From contig CALUGI010000001.1 of the NCBI GenBank assembly GCA_944320135.1, positions 62,001-126,000 of the forward strand: 64,000 bases of DNA, given 5' to 3'. The translations under genes were made by a program, and so were the position numbers. Positions within the stretch are counted from its first letter, which is position 1. The number at the start of each line of letters is the position of its first letter. The notes under the pieces were generated by a model that saw nothing but the letters and a program-made list of their open reading frames with translations, was not told where the DNA came from and did not search any database. This document shows, piece after piece, positions 41,475 to 52,200 of the stretch. This DNA is from an uncultured Phocaeicola sp. (lineage in GTDB: Bacteria; Bacteroidota; Bacteroidia; Bacteroidales; Bacteroidaceae).

Positions 41475-43628
41475 TTATTCATCCTCTGCATCAAGCAGGA
41501 TATCCATCATCTGGCACGCGCATTTCGCCACCGACGTGCCCGGACCGAAAATGGCAACCACTCCCGCCTTGTAGAGGAAGTCATAGTCCTGCGGAGGGAT
41601 GACGCCTCCGGCAAACACCAGAATGTCTTCGCGCCCCATGCGCTTCAATTCTTCTATTATCTGCGGAATCAGTGTCTTGTGGCCCGCAGCCAAAGAAGAT
41701 ACTCCCACGGCATGTACGTCGTTCTCCACCGCTTCGCGCGCAGCCTCTTCCGGAGTCTGGAACAACGGCCCCATATCCACGTCAAAACCGCAGTCGGCAA
41801 ATCCGGTCGCTACCACTTTCGCACCCCGGTCGTGTCCGTCCTGCCCCATCTTGGCAATCATGATACGCGGACGACGGCCCTCTTTCTTCGCAAATTCCTC
41901 GGTCAGTTCGCAAGCCCTGGCGAAATCTGCATCCTTCTTACTTTCTGATGAATACACTCCTGATATAGTTCTGATTACTGCTTTATAGCGTCCTGCAACT
42001 TTCTCGCAGGCATCTGATATCTCTCCCAACGTAGCGCGCACGCGAGCCGCTTCCACTGCCAGCTCCAGCAAGTTGCCTTTTCCGGTACGCGCGCATTCGG
42101 TAATGGCTTCCAACGCTTTGTCCACCTCGGCTTGATTGCGTCCTTCCTTCAAGCGCCGCAAGTTTTCTATCTGCTCCTGACGCACCGCAGTGTTGTCCAC
42201 TTCCAAAATATCAATCGGGTCTTCCTTCTCCAAACGATACTTGTTGGTTCCCACAATGGTCTGCTCGCCGGAATCGATACGGGCCTGAGTGCGCGCGGCA
42301 GCTTCCTCAATACGCATTTTCGGAATGCCGGTTTCAATAGCCTTCGCCATACCGCCCAACCTCTCAATTTCCTGAATGTGCTCCCAAGCCTTGTGTGCGA
42401 TTTCGTCAGTCAGCGATTCTACATAATAAGAACCGGCCCACGGATCGACATTCTTGCAGACTTGGGTTTCTTCCTGAATGTAAATTTGCGTATTGCGCGC
42501 AATACGTGCCGAGAAATCGGTAGGCAGAGCAATAGCCTCGTCCAGCGCATTGGTATGGAGCGACTGGGTGTGCCCCAACGCAGCCGCCATCGCTTCGATA
42601 CATGTACGCCCCACATTGTTGAACGGATCTTGCTCGGTCAGCGACCATCCCGAAGTCTGCGAGTGAGTACGCAAAGCCAACGATTTCGGATTCTTCGGAT
42701 TGAACTGCTTTACAATCTTCGCCCAAAGCATACGTGCGGCCCGCATCTTGGCTATCTCCATGAAATGGTTCATTCCGATAGCCCAGAAGAACGACAGACG
42801 GGGTGCAAACGCATCTATGTCAATCCCCGCTGCGATACCGGCACGCAAGTATTCCAGTCCGTCGGCCAGCGTATAGGCCAGTTCGATGTCAGCGGTAGCA
42901 CCGGCCTCCTGCATGTGATAACCCGAAATGGAAATAGAGTTGAACTTCGGCATCTTCTGTGACGTGTATTCAAAGATATCCGAAATAATCTTCATGGAAA
43001 AAGCAGGAGGATAGATATAAGTGTTGCGCACCATGAACTCTTTCAGAATATCGTTCTGGATGGTTCCTGCCATCTCTTCCAATTTGGCTCCCTGCTCCAG
43101 CCCGGCATTGATGTAGAAGGCCATAATAGGCAGCACCGCTCCGTTCATGGTCATCGACACAGACATTTTGTTCAAAGGAATGCCGTCGAAAAGCACCTTC
43201 ATGTTGTCGAGCGAACAGATGGAAACCCCCGCTTTGCCTACATCGCCCACTACACGCGGATGGTCAGGGTCGTAACCTCGATGAGTAGGAAGGTCGAAAG
43301 CCACAGAAAGCCCTTTCTGTCCGGAAGCCAAGTTGCGGCGATAAAATGCGTTCGACTCTTCAGCTGTAGAAAACCCGGCATATTGGCGGATAGTCCACGG
43401 ACGGAAAGTATACATCATAGAGTACGGCCCTCTAAGGTAAGGCGGAATGCCCGCCGCATAGTCCAGATGCTCCATGCCTTCCAGGTCTTCCTTAGTATAT
43501 ACGGGTTTCACCTGAATCTGTTCGGGTGTATTCCAACTGGCAGTGATGCCATTTTCTTTCTGCCATTCCTTTCCATCTTTCGGGCGGAATCCGGCAAATA
43601 TATCAATGTCTTTAAAGTTTGGTTTCAT
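41475..43628 (-). CDS. mutB: Methylmalonyl-CoA mutase large subunit
   Basis: A 717-residue catalytic subunit that interconverts succinyl-CoA and (R)-methylmalonyl-CoA with adenosylcobalamin. The N-terminal TIM barrel has [21 protein letters not shown] and [23 protein letters not shown]. The C-terminal cobalamin domain has DGHDRGAK (cobalt-ligand His near residue 599) and then [11 protein letters not shown]. Its start overlaps the end of mutA by 17 nt, suggesting translational coupling. With the carboxylase operon at 9-12 kb it completes most of the succinate-to-propionate route; no epimerase gene is seen in this window. Confidence 0.96.
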   Translation of the reverse strand: MKPNFKDIDIFAGFRPKDGKEWQKENGITASWNTPEQIQVKPVYTKEDLEGMEHLDYAAGIPPYLRGPYSMMYTFRPWTIRQYAGFSTAEESNAFYRRNLASGQKGLSVAFDLPTHRGYDPDHPRVVGDVGKAGVSICSLDNMKVLFDGIPLNKMSVSMTMNGAVLPIMAFYINAGLEQGAKLEEMAGTIQNDILKEFMVRNTYIYPPAFSMKIISDIFEYTSQKMPKFNSISISGYHMQEAGATADIELAYTLADGLEYLRAGIAAGIDIDAFAPRLSFFWAIGMNHFMEIAKMRAARMLWAKIVKQFNPKNPKSLALRTHSQTSGWSLTEQDPFNNVGRTCIEAMAAALGHTQSLHTNALDEAIALPTDFSARIARNTQIYIQEETQVCKNVDPWAGSYYVESLTDEIAHKAWEHIQEIERLGGMAKAIETGIPKMRIEEAAARTQARIDSGEQTIVGTNKYRLEKEDPIDILEVDNTAVRQEQIENLRRLKEGRNQAEVDKALEAITECARTGKGNLLELAVEAARVRATLGEISDACEKVAGRYKAVIRTISGVYSSESKKDADFARACELTEEFAKKEGRRPRIMIAKMGQDGHDRGAKVVATGFADCGFDVDMGPLFQTPEEAAREAVENDVHAVGVSSLAAGHKTLIPQIIEELKRMGREDILVFAGGVIPPQDYDFLYKAGVVAIFGPGTSVAKCACQMMDILLDAEDE

Positions 43629-45501
43629 AGTTCTGTTTCAATAATCGTTTGTTGTACTCGCGTAAAGTTTCCAAAACGTTGCAGCGCACGTGGATGAAGT
43701 TCTCGATACCGGCGGCTTTCAGTTCTTCCATACATGCAGGAGCGCCGGCCACAATGAACATCGCACGGCCGTCAAGGACCTTAAAGGCGGGAACTGCATA
43801 TTCTGCGTATTCATCATCGCTTGAACAGAGCACCACAATATCGGCATGGGCCTGCACTGCCGCTTCCACTCCTTCTTCCACGCTCTTGAAGCCCAGGTTG
43901 TCGATAACTTCATATCCCGCACAAGCAAGGAAATTGCACGAGAACTGAGCGCGCGCCTGACGCATGGCCAGATTGCCGACGGTCAGCATGAATGCTTTCG
44001 GACGCTTGCCGGAGCGTTCCGTTTCCAGACGTAACGCTTCGAACTCGCTGGCGGCACGGTCTGTGCGCAATGCTGCAAACGGCTTTTCACATGCGTGCGC
44101 ATGTTCCTTTCCTCCGCAACTGCACGATGCCTCAAGCGGAGCTTTTCCTCCTGCCTGCTCGTTGAAATTCGGGTATTGGTTGGTTCCCAACAGAATTTCT
44201 CTCCGCTTGGACACCGCCTCGTGGCGCGCTTTGTTGCTGGCATTGATTGCCTCCTGCACCTTTCCGGCCTTGACGGAAGCCAGCATACCGCCTTCGTCTT
44301 CCACCTGCAAGAAGAGCTTCCATGCCTCTTTCGCTATGGATACGGTGAGGTTCTCAATGTAATAGGAACCTGCTGCCGCGTCTACAATCCGGTTGAAATG
44401 GGCTTCCTCTTTCAGCAACAGCTGCTGGTTGCGCGCCAAACGCTCGGAAAACTCGTTCGGCGTTTCATAAACCTTATCGAAAGGAGCAACCGTAATGGAA
44501 TCTACGCCTGCGATTGCCGCACTCATCGCTTCGGTCTGCGTGCGAAGCAGGTTGACGTATGAATCGAACAGAGTGAGGTTGAATGTGGAGGTTTCCGCAT
44601 GTACGCTCATCATGCACGCATCCTGGCTTTCCGGCTTGTATTGCGCTACGATATTTGCCCAAAGCATACGTGCCGCACGGAATTTGGCGATTTCCATGAA
44701 ATAGTTCGAGCTGATTCCGAAATGGAACTTGACTTTGCTTGCGGCAAGTCCGGCGGGAACGCCTGCTTCCGTGAGCTGGCGCATGTATTCGTTCCCCCAA
44801 GCCAGCGCATAGCCCAATTCTTGATAAATGTAAGCTCCTGAGTTGTTCAGCATGGCTGCATTGACCGCAATGCAACGGAAATGCGGATAGTCTTTCAACG
44901 TGTCCGCAATATCTTTTCCGACAGCGATTACCCCGCTCACGTCCTTTCCTTTCTGCAGCATCTTGCTTATCGGGTCGAAGTTGAGCGAGCAACGGATTTT
45001 TTCCGGCTCGTATCCCTGCTCCTTGAAATAGTCCGCCAGCAGCTGGGCAAGGAGCAAAGTGTGACGCTGGCACGTCGAGAAATTCAATTCGATGCACTCG
45101 CAACAGATGTCTTTCAGCAACTCGCGAACGAACTCGGCACTCAAATCAGCCTTCTTCACGGAAAAGCCCAACGAATCGACGCCTTTGTTCAAAATGTCTA
45201 ACGCCTTGGCGTTGGCCGCCTTCACGTCGTCTACGGCAATATCCTGACGGATAAGCCACGTGTTGTCATCTTTTTTATTGCCCCTGATGTAAGGGAATTC
45301 GCCCGGAAGCCCTTCCGTAGTGTTCAATCCTTCCAAATCTTCCCGACGGTAGAACGGCTTTACCTTGAATCCCTCGTTGGTTTTCCACACCAGTTTCTTT
45401 TCGTAATCGGCTCCTTTCAGGTCCGCTGTCACTTTGTCCATCCACTCCTGGGTGGACACGGGCGGAAAATCCGAAAACAGTTTCTCTTTACTTTCTGCCA
45501 T
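43612..45501 (-). CDS. mutA: Methylmalonyl-CoA mutase small subunit
   Basis: A 629-residue subunit with the same barrel-plus-Rossmann layout as MutB but lacking the DxHxxG cobalamin motif at the corresponding place (its C-terminal domain reads [20 protein letters not shown]). It is therefore non-catalytic and forms the heterodimer with MutB. An insert with [12 protein letters not shown] (about residues 475-490) is unusual. The start at 45501 ([12 protein letters not shown]) is preferred to one 39 nt upstream. It is first in the operon with mutB; a consensus -7 box lies 67 nt upstream, and no riboswitch fold was evident. Confidence 0.93.
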   Translation of the reverse strand: MAESKEKLFSDFPPVSTQEWMDKVTADLKGADYEKKLVWKTNEGFKVKPFYRREDLEGLNTTEGLPGEFPYIRGNKKDDNTWLIRQDIAVDDVKAANAKALDILNKGVDSLGFSVKKADLSAEFVRELLKDICCECIELNFSTCQRHTLLLAQLLADYFKEQGYEPEKIRCSLNFDPISKMLQKGKDVSGVIAVGKDIADTLKDYPHFRCIAVNAAMLNNSGAYIYQELGYALAWGNEYMRQLTEAGVPAGLAASKVKFHFGISSNYFMEIAKFRAARMLWANIVAQYKPESQDACMMSVHAETSTFNLTLFDSYVNLLRTQTEAMSAAIAGVDSITVAPFDKVYETPNEFSERLARNQQLLLKEEAHFNRIVDAAAGSYYIENLTVSIAKEAWKLFLQVEDEGGMLASVKAGKVQEAINASNKARHEAVSKRREILLGTNQYPNFNEQAGGKAPLEASCSCGGKEHAHACEKPFAALRTDRAASEFEALRLETERSGKRPKAFMLTVGNLAMRQARAQFSCNFLACAGYEVIDNLGFKSVEEGVEAAVQAHADIVVLCSSDDEYAEYAVPAFKVLDGRAMFIVAGAPACMEELKAAGIENFIHVRCNVLETLREYNKRLLKQNYETKL

Positions 45502-45567
45502 AATTAGAGTGTTTTTGTTGATATTCAGATTCAAAATCAAAAATTTAAGGCCGGAGCCTTACAAAAG

Positions 45568-45575
45568 CAAATATA
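45568..45575 (-). promoter_or_regulatory. -7 box for the mutA-mutB operon
   Basis: The minus strand reads TATATTTG (TAnnTTTG), 67 nt before the mutA ATG. Confidence 0.6.
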
Positions 45576-45662
45576 CGAATTTTTTAGATTCGGGAGCAAG
45601 ATTGAAAGGGAAGTGCCTGTTTTTTTTGAAACGCCGCTTCCCGACGCCGACCGACAAAGCAC

Positions 45663-45710
45663 AAAAAAGCGCAGAGCCTCAGAAGATTAAACACTTCTTC
45701 AGCTCTGCGC
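45663..45710 (-). terminator. Terminator of the gene at 45816
   Basis: GCGCAGAGC (45669-45677) pairs with GCTCTGCGC (45702-45710), with further imperfect inner pairs. On the minus strand it is followed by TTTTTTGTGC. It lies about 105 nt past the stop codon. Confidence 0.75.
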
Positions 45711-45734
45711 CTGTGTCATAACCCGACAAATCAC

Positions 45735-45801
45735 GAAACGCCCCCGCTTTTCCATCCGAATGCGCCGAAACCGGCCAATGCAGACGGGCGCGTTTCCCTT
45801 T
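45735..45801. repeat. 22-nt-period repeat array, three units
   Basis: Units start at 45735 (GAAACGCCCCCGCTTTTCC, very like the first unit at 36166), 45758 (GAATGCGCCG) and 45780 (GCAGACGGGCGCGTTTCCC). A lone related GAAACGCCGC block is at 45629. The 314-nt gap 45502-45815 holds this, the terminator and the mutA promoter only. Confidence 0.55.
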
Positions 45802-45815
45802 CTTCCCGGCGGAAA

Positions 45816-46442
45816 TTATTCTTTAGGCTTCGGTTCCTTCTTGGCAAGCATCAGGATGTTGTAGACATATTCGCTGATCCAGCTTTCCGAATAGTGCAGC
45901 GTGTGCTGATACTGGCGGATGTTGGCGCAAGTTTTCCTCACCCCTTCATCTTTCCAGCTGTTCTTGGTGAAAATATCGTGAACGGTCTTCTCTGTCATGG
46001 TCCGCATAGCCTTCTTGAAAATGCTCGGCACGCGGAACTTCCATTGCATCAGATTAGCCACCACCATCATCAAATCTTGACTGAAACCCTGAAACATGAA
46101 AAGATACGTCTTGATGTCATTCATGTTCTTGCAGTTCTTCTTCACCGAAAAGTCTATTTCTTTGAAAAAAGAATCGCTCAGTCCGTAAATGTCCGACAGC
46201 ATCTTCTTGCACCGGGCTTTCTCGGCAATGCCGAGCTTGTTGTTCTGCGTAGCCACCTTCAGCGTGCGCTTGAACACGGCCATGTCAGGCAAAAGATTGA
46301 TGTTGCTTATTCCCAGTTGGGAAGCCATAACCGACTGATAATATACGCGGATAAGCGTCATGAAGTCTTCCATTCCGCCCACACGCGCCTGTTCCGCCGT
46401 GTCGGCCTGTCTTTTTCCGAAAAGTTTTGAAAATATACCCAT
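45816..46442 (-). CDS. Conserved hypothetical protein
   Basis: A 208-residue soluble protein starting MGIFSKLFGKRQADTAEQ, mostly helical and Lys-rich, with FMTLIRVYYQSVMASQLGI, a central KKNCKNMNDIKTYLFMFQGFSQDLM and a C-terminal RQYQHTLHYSESWISEYVYNIL. It has no signal peptide, membrane segment or motif I can name. The short N-terminal FSKLFGK hydrophobic patch could touch a membrane, but this is weak. It lies leftward between the AlbA_2 gene (82-nt gap) and a terminator. Confidence 0.75.
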   Translation of the reverse strand: MGIFSKLFGKRQADTAEQARVGGMEDFMTLIRVYYQSVMASQLGISNINLLPDMAVFKRTLKVATQNNKLGIAEKARCKKMLSDIYGLSDSFFKEIDFSVKKNCKNMNDIKTYLFMFQGFSQDLMMVVANLMQWKFRVPSIFKKAMRTMTEKTVHDIFTKNSWKDEGVRKTCANIRQYQHTLHYSESWISEYVYNILMLAKKEPKPKE

Positions 46443-46524
46443 TATATTGTAGTTTTAGTTTGTTTGCAATTGCATAAAAAGCTAATAATATCGATGACAA
46501 ATAAGCGAAAAACGCTCTTTCATT

Positions 46525-47160
46525 TCAAGCTAACCTATAATAAAAAGTATGGTTCCTGAATATTTGCTCCACTAATCCGAAGCGGATAAAATCGGCAAGA
46601 AGCCCGCAAATCCGCTTTCTCGTCATGCCTCTTCCCTGCCTGCAGCATTGGTTCAGCGTAAGCTCCCCGCACTTGTCCAACAGATTGAGCAGATGCCGTT
46701 CGTGCTCGGTATAGGCCATGACGCTTCGCTCCTTCTTCCGATTCTTCCAAAGCGACAAATGTACAGGACTTGCCAGAATATTCTCGTCAGCGATGCGGAT
46801 ATACGCCCACGGCCTTCCGCCTTCGTCTAAAGCGCAAACGGGCTTGCACTCGCTTTCGCGGACAACGACTTCCAATACGTCTTTCCCTTCTGCATGATAC
46901 ACGCGGTTCTCCAGCGTCAACGACGGACGGCAATAAACAGACGCTGCTGCCTCAACCATATACATTTCTTCTTCCGAACGCACGCCCGCAATCTTTCCGT
47001 TGTCTTTCACTCCGACAAGCAGACGTCCCCCGCCGCCATTGGCAAATGCAGACAGGCTTTTGGCAATCTTCCGTATGTCTGAAACGGCAAACTTGAAGTC
47101 CTGATGCGCATGTTCCCCTTCGGCGACCAGCATCCGGATACGAGTGGTATCATCCTTCAT
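46525..47160 (-). CDS. AlbA_2 (Schlafen-type) domain protein
   Basis: About 211 residues from the ATG at 47160 (MKDDTTRIRM); an ATG at 47178 would add six residues. The AlbA_2 domain is clear: LVAEGEHAHQDFKF, then RKIAKSLSAFANGGGGRLLVGVKDNGKIAG (about 25-60), the putative nucleotide or nucleic-acid binding fold. The C-terminal half (about 145-211) resembles a winged helix, with LNLLDKCGELTLNQCCRQG. Such proteins are often called putative transcriptional regulators, but their role is unknown. It follows the DsbD-like gene closely (stop of that gene at 47195), indicating cotranscription. Confidence 0.82.
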   Translation of the reverse strand: MKDDTTRIRMLVAEGEHAHQDFKFAVSDIRKIAKSLSAFANGGGGRLLVGVKDNGKIAGVRSEEEMYMVEAAASVYCRPSLTLENRVYHAEGKDVLEVVVRESECKPVCALDEGGRPWAYIRIADENILASPVHLSLWKNRKKERSVMAYTEHERHLLNLLDKCGELTLNQCCRQGRGMTRKRICGLLADFIRFGLVEQIFRNHTFYYRLA

Positions 47161-47194
47161 CCGAGAAGAAATCGACATGGCAGAAACGGCCGTT

Positions 47195-49192
47195 TCACTT
47201 CCCGCTCTCATAATTCTTCAGCCCTGTTTCAAGGAATTCCGCATACTTGTCGATATCTTCGTCGTATGCATAAGATTTGTTTAGAGGCATCCCTTCATTG
47301 TCGAGCAAAACGTAGAAAGGCTGTGCGTTGGCGCCAAACTTCGAACGTTGCAGATAGCTCCATTTGTCACCAACGGTACGAAGAGTACGCTCCGTTCCGT
47401 TCTCTATCACTTTTATCGGCTCGGAGAGCTTGGTCTTCTCGTCTACATACAACGTTATCAACACATAATCTTCATTAAGCAGCCGACTGATTTTCGGGTC
47501 TGTCCATACGGCAAGTTCCATCTTGCGGCAATTCACGCATCCGTACCCGGTAAAATCAACCATCACAGGCTTTCCGTTCTGACGGGCATACTCCATTCCC
47601 GCATCATAGTCGTTGAATTTGGCATACACTTCGTTGTCATACAAATTGAAATCCTGAGTCTGCATGGGAGGGGCGAACGCGCTTACCGCCTTTAGCGGAG
47701 CACCCCAAAGTCCAGGCACCATATACACGGCGAATGCCAGCGACGCCAATGCCATAAAGAATCGCGGCACACTGACTTTCCCTCCTTCATCATCATGAGG
47801 AAACCTAATCTTTCCTAAAAGATAGAAGCCCAGAAGCGCGAATATCACAATCCACAAAGCTAAGAAAGTCTCCCGGTCGAGAATATGCCATCCGTATGCC
47901 AAGTCAGCAACGGAAAGGAACTTCAACGCAAAGGCCAGCTCCAAAAAGCCCAATGTCACCTTAACGACATTCATCCATCCGCCCGATTTCGGCATCGACT
48001 TCAGCCATGAAGGAAAAAGGGCGAACAGAGTAAACGGAAGAGCAAGCGCTATAGCGAATCCCAACATGCCGATAGCAGGAGCAACCACGCTGCCGGCCGT
48101 AGAGACCTCCACCAAAAGAAAACCGATAATCGGCCCCGTACAGGAGAACGATACCAGCGACAAAGTGAATGCCATGAGGAATATGCTCAACAGCCCAGTC
48201 GTCCGTTCAGCCTTGCTGTCGACCGCATTGCTCCACCTCGAAGGAAGAGTAATCTCAAACGCTCCGAAGAACGATGCCGCAAACACAACCAACATCAGGA
48301 AGAAAAAGATATTGAATATCGCATTGGTCGACAAATCATTCAAGGCGTTTGCTCCGGCAACCAACGTCACCGCAAGCCCTAAAGCCACGTAGATAACAAC
48401 AATGGAGGCCCCGTATGTGCAAGCGTCCCGGACACCCTTCTTCCTGTCTTTCGTGCGCTTCAGAAAGAAACTCACCGTCATCGGGATGATAGGCCAGACG
48501 CAAGGGGTAAGCAAAGCCAGAAGCCCTCCTGCAAATCCGGCAAAGAATATATAAAGCCATGAATAGGATACCTGATTTATCTGCTCTCCATAATTGCGCA
48601 GTTCGTCGATGACCGGCTTCCAATAACCCGGTTCCGGATTCTTCATAATAGCCGGAGTAAGGGGAATTGCCGGAACTACAGCAGCCGTATCTACAGCTTT
48701 CTCTTTCCGCCCGGTTGGAAAACGGTCAATCAAGACCGTTCCTTCACGAGAGAACTCCACATTAGTGGGCGGCAGGCAGCTCTCGTCATTGCAAGCACCG
48801 TATTGAAGATAGCCTTTTATCTTATAACTTCCTCCATTCATCCTCACTTTCTGCACGAACTCAGCCCTTTCTCCCTCAAAAAACTTCACCTTCATGCCGA
48901 AGATGGGGTCCATCTTTTCAACTACGTTCCCTCTCGGCTCAAGTTTGCCAACCAGTTCGGCTCCTTCCATCTCGTCTATATTCAAGGTGGCAGAGATGGG
49001 CCCTCCTTCCGGAAGGTCGGTAGAGTAGACATGCCATCCCGCATCCATCGTACCGGAAAAGATGATTTCATAATCTCCGGGCGAATGTTGCTTCCATTCC
49101 ACCTCGAACTTCACGGGTTCTTGAATCTGGGCTATTCCCGGCAGGCACAATATAGCCGCAAGCAGCCACCCGACAAATAGTCTTCTCACCAT
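47195..49192 (-). CDS. dsbD: DsbD-type thiol:disulfide interchange protein
   Basis: A 665-residue three-part protein. A signal peptide (about 1-22) precedes a periplasmic alpha domain (about 25-165) with the redox pair in GACNDESCLPP (Cys134 and Cys139). The eight-helix DsbD core (about 205-500) begins after NQVSYSWLYIFFAGF and has PCVWPIIPM (Cys231). The C-terminal thioredoxin-like domain has CxxC in TGYGCVNCRKME. It carries reducing power from cytoplasmic thioredoxin to periplasmic thiols. The start is the ATG at 49192; the TTG at 49207 is less likely. A consensus -7 box lies 44 nt upstream. Confidence 0.93.
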   Translation of the reverse strand: MVRRLFVGWLLAAILCLPGIAQIQEPVKFEVEWKQHSPGDYEIIFSGTMDAGWHVYSTDLPEGGPISATLNIDEMEGAELVGKLEPRGNVVEKMDPIFGMKVKFFEGERAEFVQKVRMNGGSYKIKGYLQYGACNDESCLPPTNVEFSREGTVLIDRFPTGRKEKAVDTAAVVPAIPLTPAIMKNPEPGYWKPVIDELRNYGEQINQVSYSWLYIFFAGFAGGLLALLTPCVWPIIPMTVSFFLKRTKDRKKGVRDACTYGASIVVIYVALGLAVTLVAGANALNDLSTNAIFNIFFFLMLVVFAASFFGAFEITLPSRWSNAVDSKAERTTGLLSIFLMAFTLSLVSFSCTGPIIGFLLVEVSTAGSVVAPAIGMLGFAIALALPFTLFALFPSWLKSMPKSGGWMNVVKVTLGFLELAFALKFLSVADLAYGWHILDRETFLALWIVIFALLGFYLLGKIRFPHDDEGGKVSVPRFFMALASLAFAVYMVPGLWGAPLKAVSAFAPPMQTQDFNLYDNEVYAKFNDYDAGMEYARQNGKPVMVDFTGYGCVNCRKMELAVWTDPKISRLLNEDYVLITLYVDEKTKLSEPIKVIENGTERTLRTVGDKWSYLQRSKFGANAQPFYVLLDNEGMPLNKSYAYDEDIDKYAEFLETGLKNYESGK

Positions 49193-49235
49193 AGTTTTAT
49201 TATGCAATAGTAAAACACCTGTTCCTTTTCGGATG

Positions 49236-49243
49236 CAAAGATA
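49236..49243 (-). promoter_or_regulatory. -7 box for the dsbD-like gene
   Basis: The minus strand reads TATCTTTG (TAnnTTTG), 44 nt before the ATG at 49192. Confidence 0.6.
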
Positions 49244-49287
49244 CGTTTTTTGACAGAATTAAAAAATCTGCTGACATCATTATTCGC

Positions 49288-52200
49288 TTACTCCTGTCCC
49301 TTCTTCTTCGCAACATATTCTGTAGGAAGGCATCCTATATACTTCTTGAAACTGGTAGTGAAGTAGGAAGGAGTGTTGAAGCCTACCATTTCACTGATTT
49401 CCGTAATATTGTAACGACCTTCTTCGAGCAACTTGCAAGCACGGCTGAAACGGATTTTGCGGATAAAGTCCGTCGTGGAGGCTCCTGTAATCGCCTTCAT
49501 TTTCAGATGCAGGTTCGAACGGCTCATGTTCATTTCGGCCGCAAACTTGTCGGCAGAGAAGTCCGCATCGTCCAGATAACCCTCCACCACCTTCACCGCT
49601 TTTGTCAGGAATTCTTCGTCCAGAGGATTCATCGCCATCTTTTCCGGCTTGACATCCAGCGATTTCGAGTAGTATTCCACCGCCTGCCGGTAGGTGCGGA
49701 GCACATTGTGAATCTTCGCTATCACCACCTCCATCACGAAAGGTTTCGGAATGTAATCGTCGGCGCCTACATGCAAGCCTTCCAGCTGGTCTTTCACTTC
49801 AGTTCTGGCCGAAAGGATGATGACCGGGATATGGCTTGTCTTCAAATTGCGCTTCACCTGCAGGCAGAGCTTGATGCCGTCCATTACCGGCATCATCACG
49901 TCCGTCAGAATCAAGTTGACTTCATTTTCCTGAAGAATGCCCAATGCCTCCTGTCCGTTCCCGGCTTTCAGCACATGGAAACTGCCCCTCAAGCCGTCTT
50001 CCAGATAATCTATGATTTCCTTGTTGTCTTCCACCAGCAAGACGCATTCTTTCTTGCCCGTTTCCGCTTGCCCTTCTTCCGCAAGAAACGATTCCTCATC
50101 AGGCATACCGGCAATCTCCGGCTTTATCACGGCATTTTCCAGAGACAGTTCCTTCTCCGCTTCATTTGCCCGCTCATCCGCCGTATAAGCGTCCGGACTC
50201 AAGGGGAGCATAACAGAGAAAGTGCTCCCCACGCCCACAGCGCTTTCCAGACTGAGAGTTCCATGATGCAAATCGACCAGCTTCTTCACCAACGACAAGC
50301 CGATGCCGCTGCCGACATGCGCATGGTCTGCCTGATAGAAACGTTCGAACACCCGCTTCTGTTCTTCCGGGGAGATGCCTTGCCCCGTATCTTTCACCTG
50401 AAGCAGCAGCTTGTCGCGGTTTTCTTGCAGAACGACCGTAATCTCTTTGCCCTTCGGCGTGTATTTGAAAGCGTTTGAAAGCAGGTTGTTCAATATCAGC
50501 TCCACATAATTGTTGTCGCACCACACGCTCCGCCCTTTCATGTCCGACTCCAGGCGATAGGCAATCCGGTTCGATTCGGCCAAATCAGCATAAGCCTTGT
50601 ACACCATCTCCACCAGCGCATGAATATCCGTCCGGCGGACTTTCAGATGGAGCACGCCCAACTCCGCCCGACGGTAATCCAGCAACTGATTCACCAGACG
50701 CAACAGTCTCCGGGCATTGGAATCCACGTATCTCAGCTTCGACAGCACCCATTTGTCCGCAATTTTAGGAAGCACATCGTGCAACGGCCCGACAATCAGC
50801 GTCAGGGGAGTCCGCAACTCATGAGAGATATTGATAAAGAAGCGGACTTTCATCTCATTGACTTCCTTCATTTTCTCCTTGTCCAAACGCTCCATTTCCA
50901 GCTGCACCTGCATGGATTTCCTTACCCAGAAATAGCGGATAACGAACGACACAGCTCCTGCAGCCAACACAAAGAACAAGAGCTGCGCCCACCATGTCCG
51001 ATACCACACGGGCAGCACCTCGATTTCAAGTTCGGTGGGCACGTCATTCCACAGCCCGTCGCGGTTGGCCGCCTTCACAAGGAAACGGTATTTCCCCGCC
51101 GGAAGATTGGAATACACGGCAAAACGGTTCGGATTTTCCACATACACCCAGTCCTTCTCATATCCGTCCAGACGATAGGCAAAGCGGTTATGCGTTCCCG
51201 ATATATAGTCGGTCACGGCAAATTTCAGCATGAACGAGGACTGCCATGCCGACAAGGTTATCTTCTCCGTCTCGCCGATATGCTTTTCGAGCACGCCGCT
51301 TCCGTCATGGGGCTTCACCGCCTTGTTCGACACTTGCAGTTCCGTAATCAGCACCGCAGGGATATAAGGGCTTTCGGTCAACGCCTCCGGATTGAACGAG
51401 GTGATTCCGCTCACTCCGCCGAAATACAGCCGCCCGTCGGAAGCCATGCAATAGGCTCCCGTATTGAACTGGTTGCCCGACAAGCCGTCTATTTCCGAAT
51501 AGTTGCGGAAGACTCCGCTCTCCGGATGCAGGCGCGACAGCCCTTTGTTGGTGCTCGCCCACACCATTCCGGCATTGTCCGCCAAAACGCCTTGTATCAC
51601 ATTGTTCGGCAATCCGTCCTTCGTCGTATAGTGCTTCAACGCCTTGTTCTTCTCGTCCAAGCTATACAGCCCGTTTCTTGTCCCAATCCAAAAACGAGCC
51701 TTTTGCCTGTCTTCGTAAATGCAGTTCACCATTTCATTCCGCAAGGTTCGGTTCGTCAAAGAATCCACGCTGACCAGACGGTCTTCCCGCAACGAGTACA
51801 CTTCAAGGCCGTTGCGCCCTCCTGCCCACAGTCTCCCTTTCGAGTCGAGACACATTGCCGTCAGTCCTTTCGCGTTGTAGGGCCGCTCTCCGATATAGCA
51901 GGGCATCCGTCTGAACTCTTTCGAGCCGGTAAAGAAACGATAGATTTCCCCGTTCGACGTCCCCAACCACAAAGTGTTTCCGTCTCCCGGAAGAATGGCA
52001 TACACGCTTCTGTCGCGCAAACTGCTGTTCGACAAGGTGTATTTCCGGATTCTCCCCGTGTTCCGGTCCAATACGTTCAGCCCGCCCGAATGGATGCCTA
52101 TATAGACCAGACCGCTTTTTTCATCGATATACAGACTTTTCACGTCGTTGTATTCCAGCCCGTCGGACGACGAATAAGTGGTATAGCGGTCTTTGCCCGC

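Noticed and set aside
45502-45815. Cobalamin riboswitch before mutA
   Set aside because: The leader from the -7 box to the ATG is only about 60 nt, and no B12-box-like conserved core was seen.
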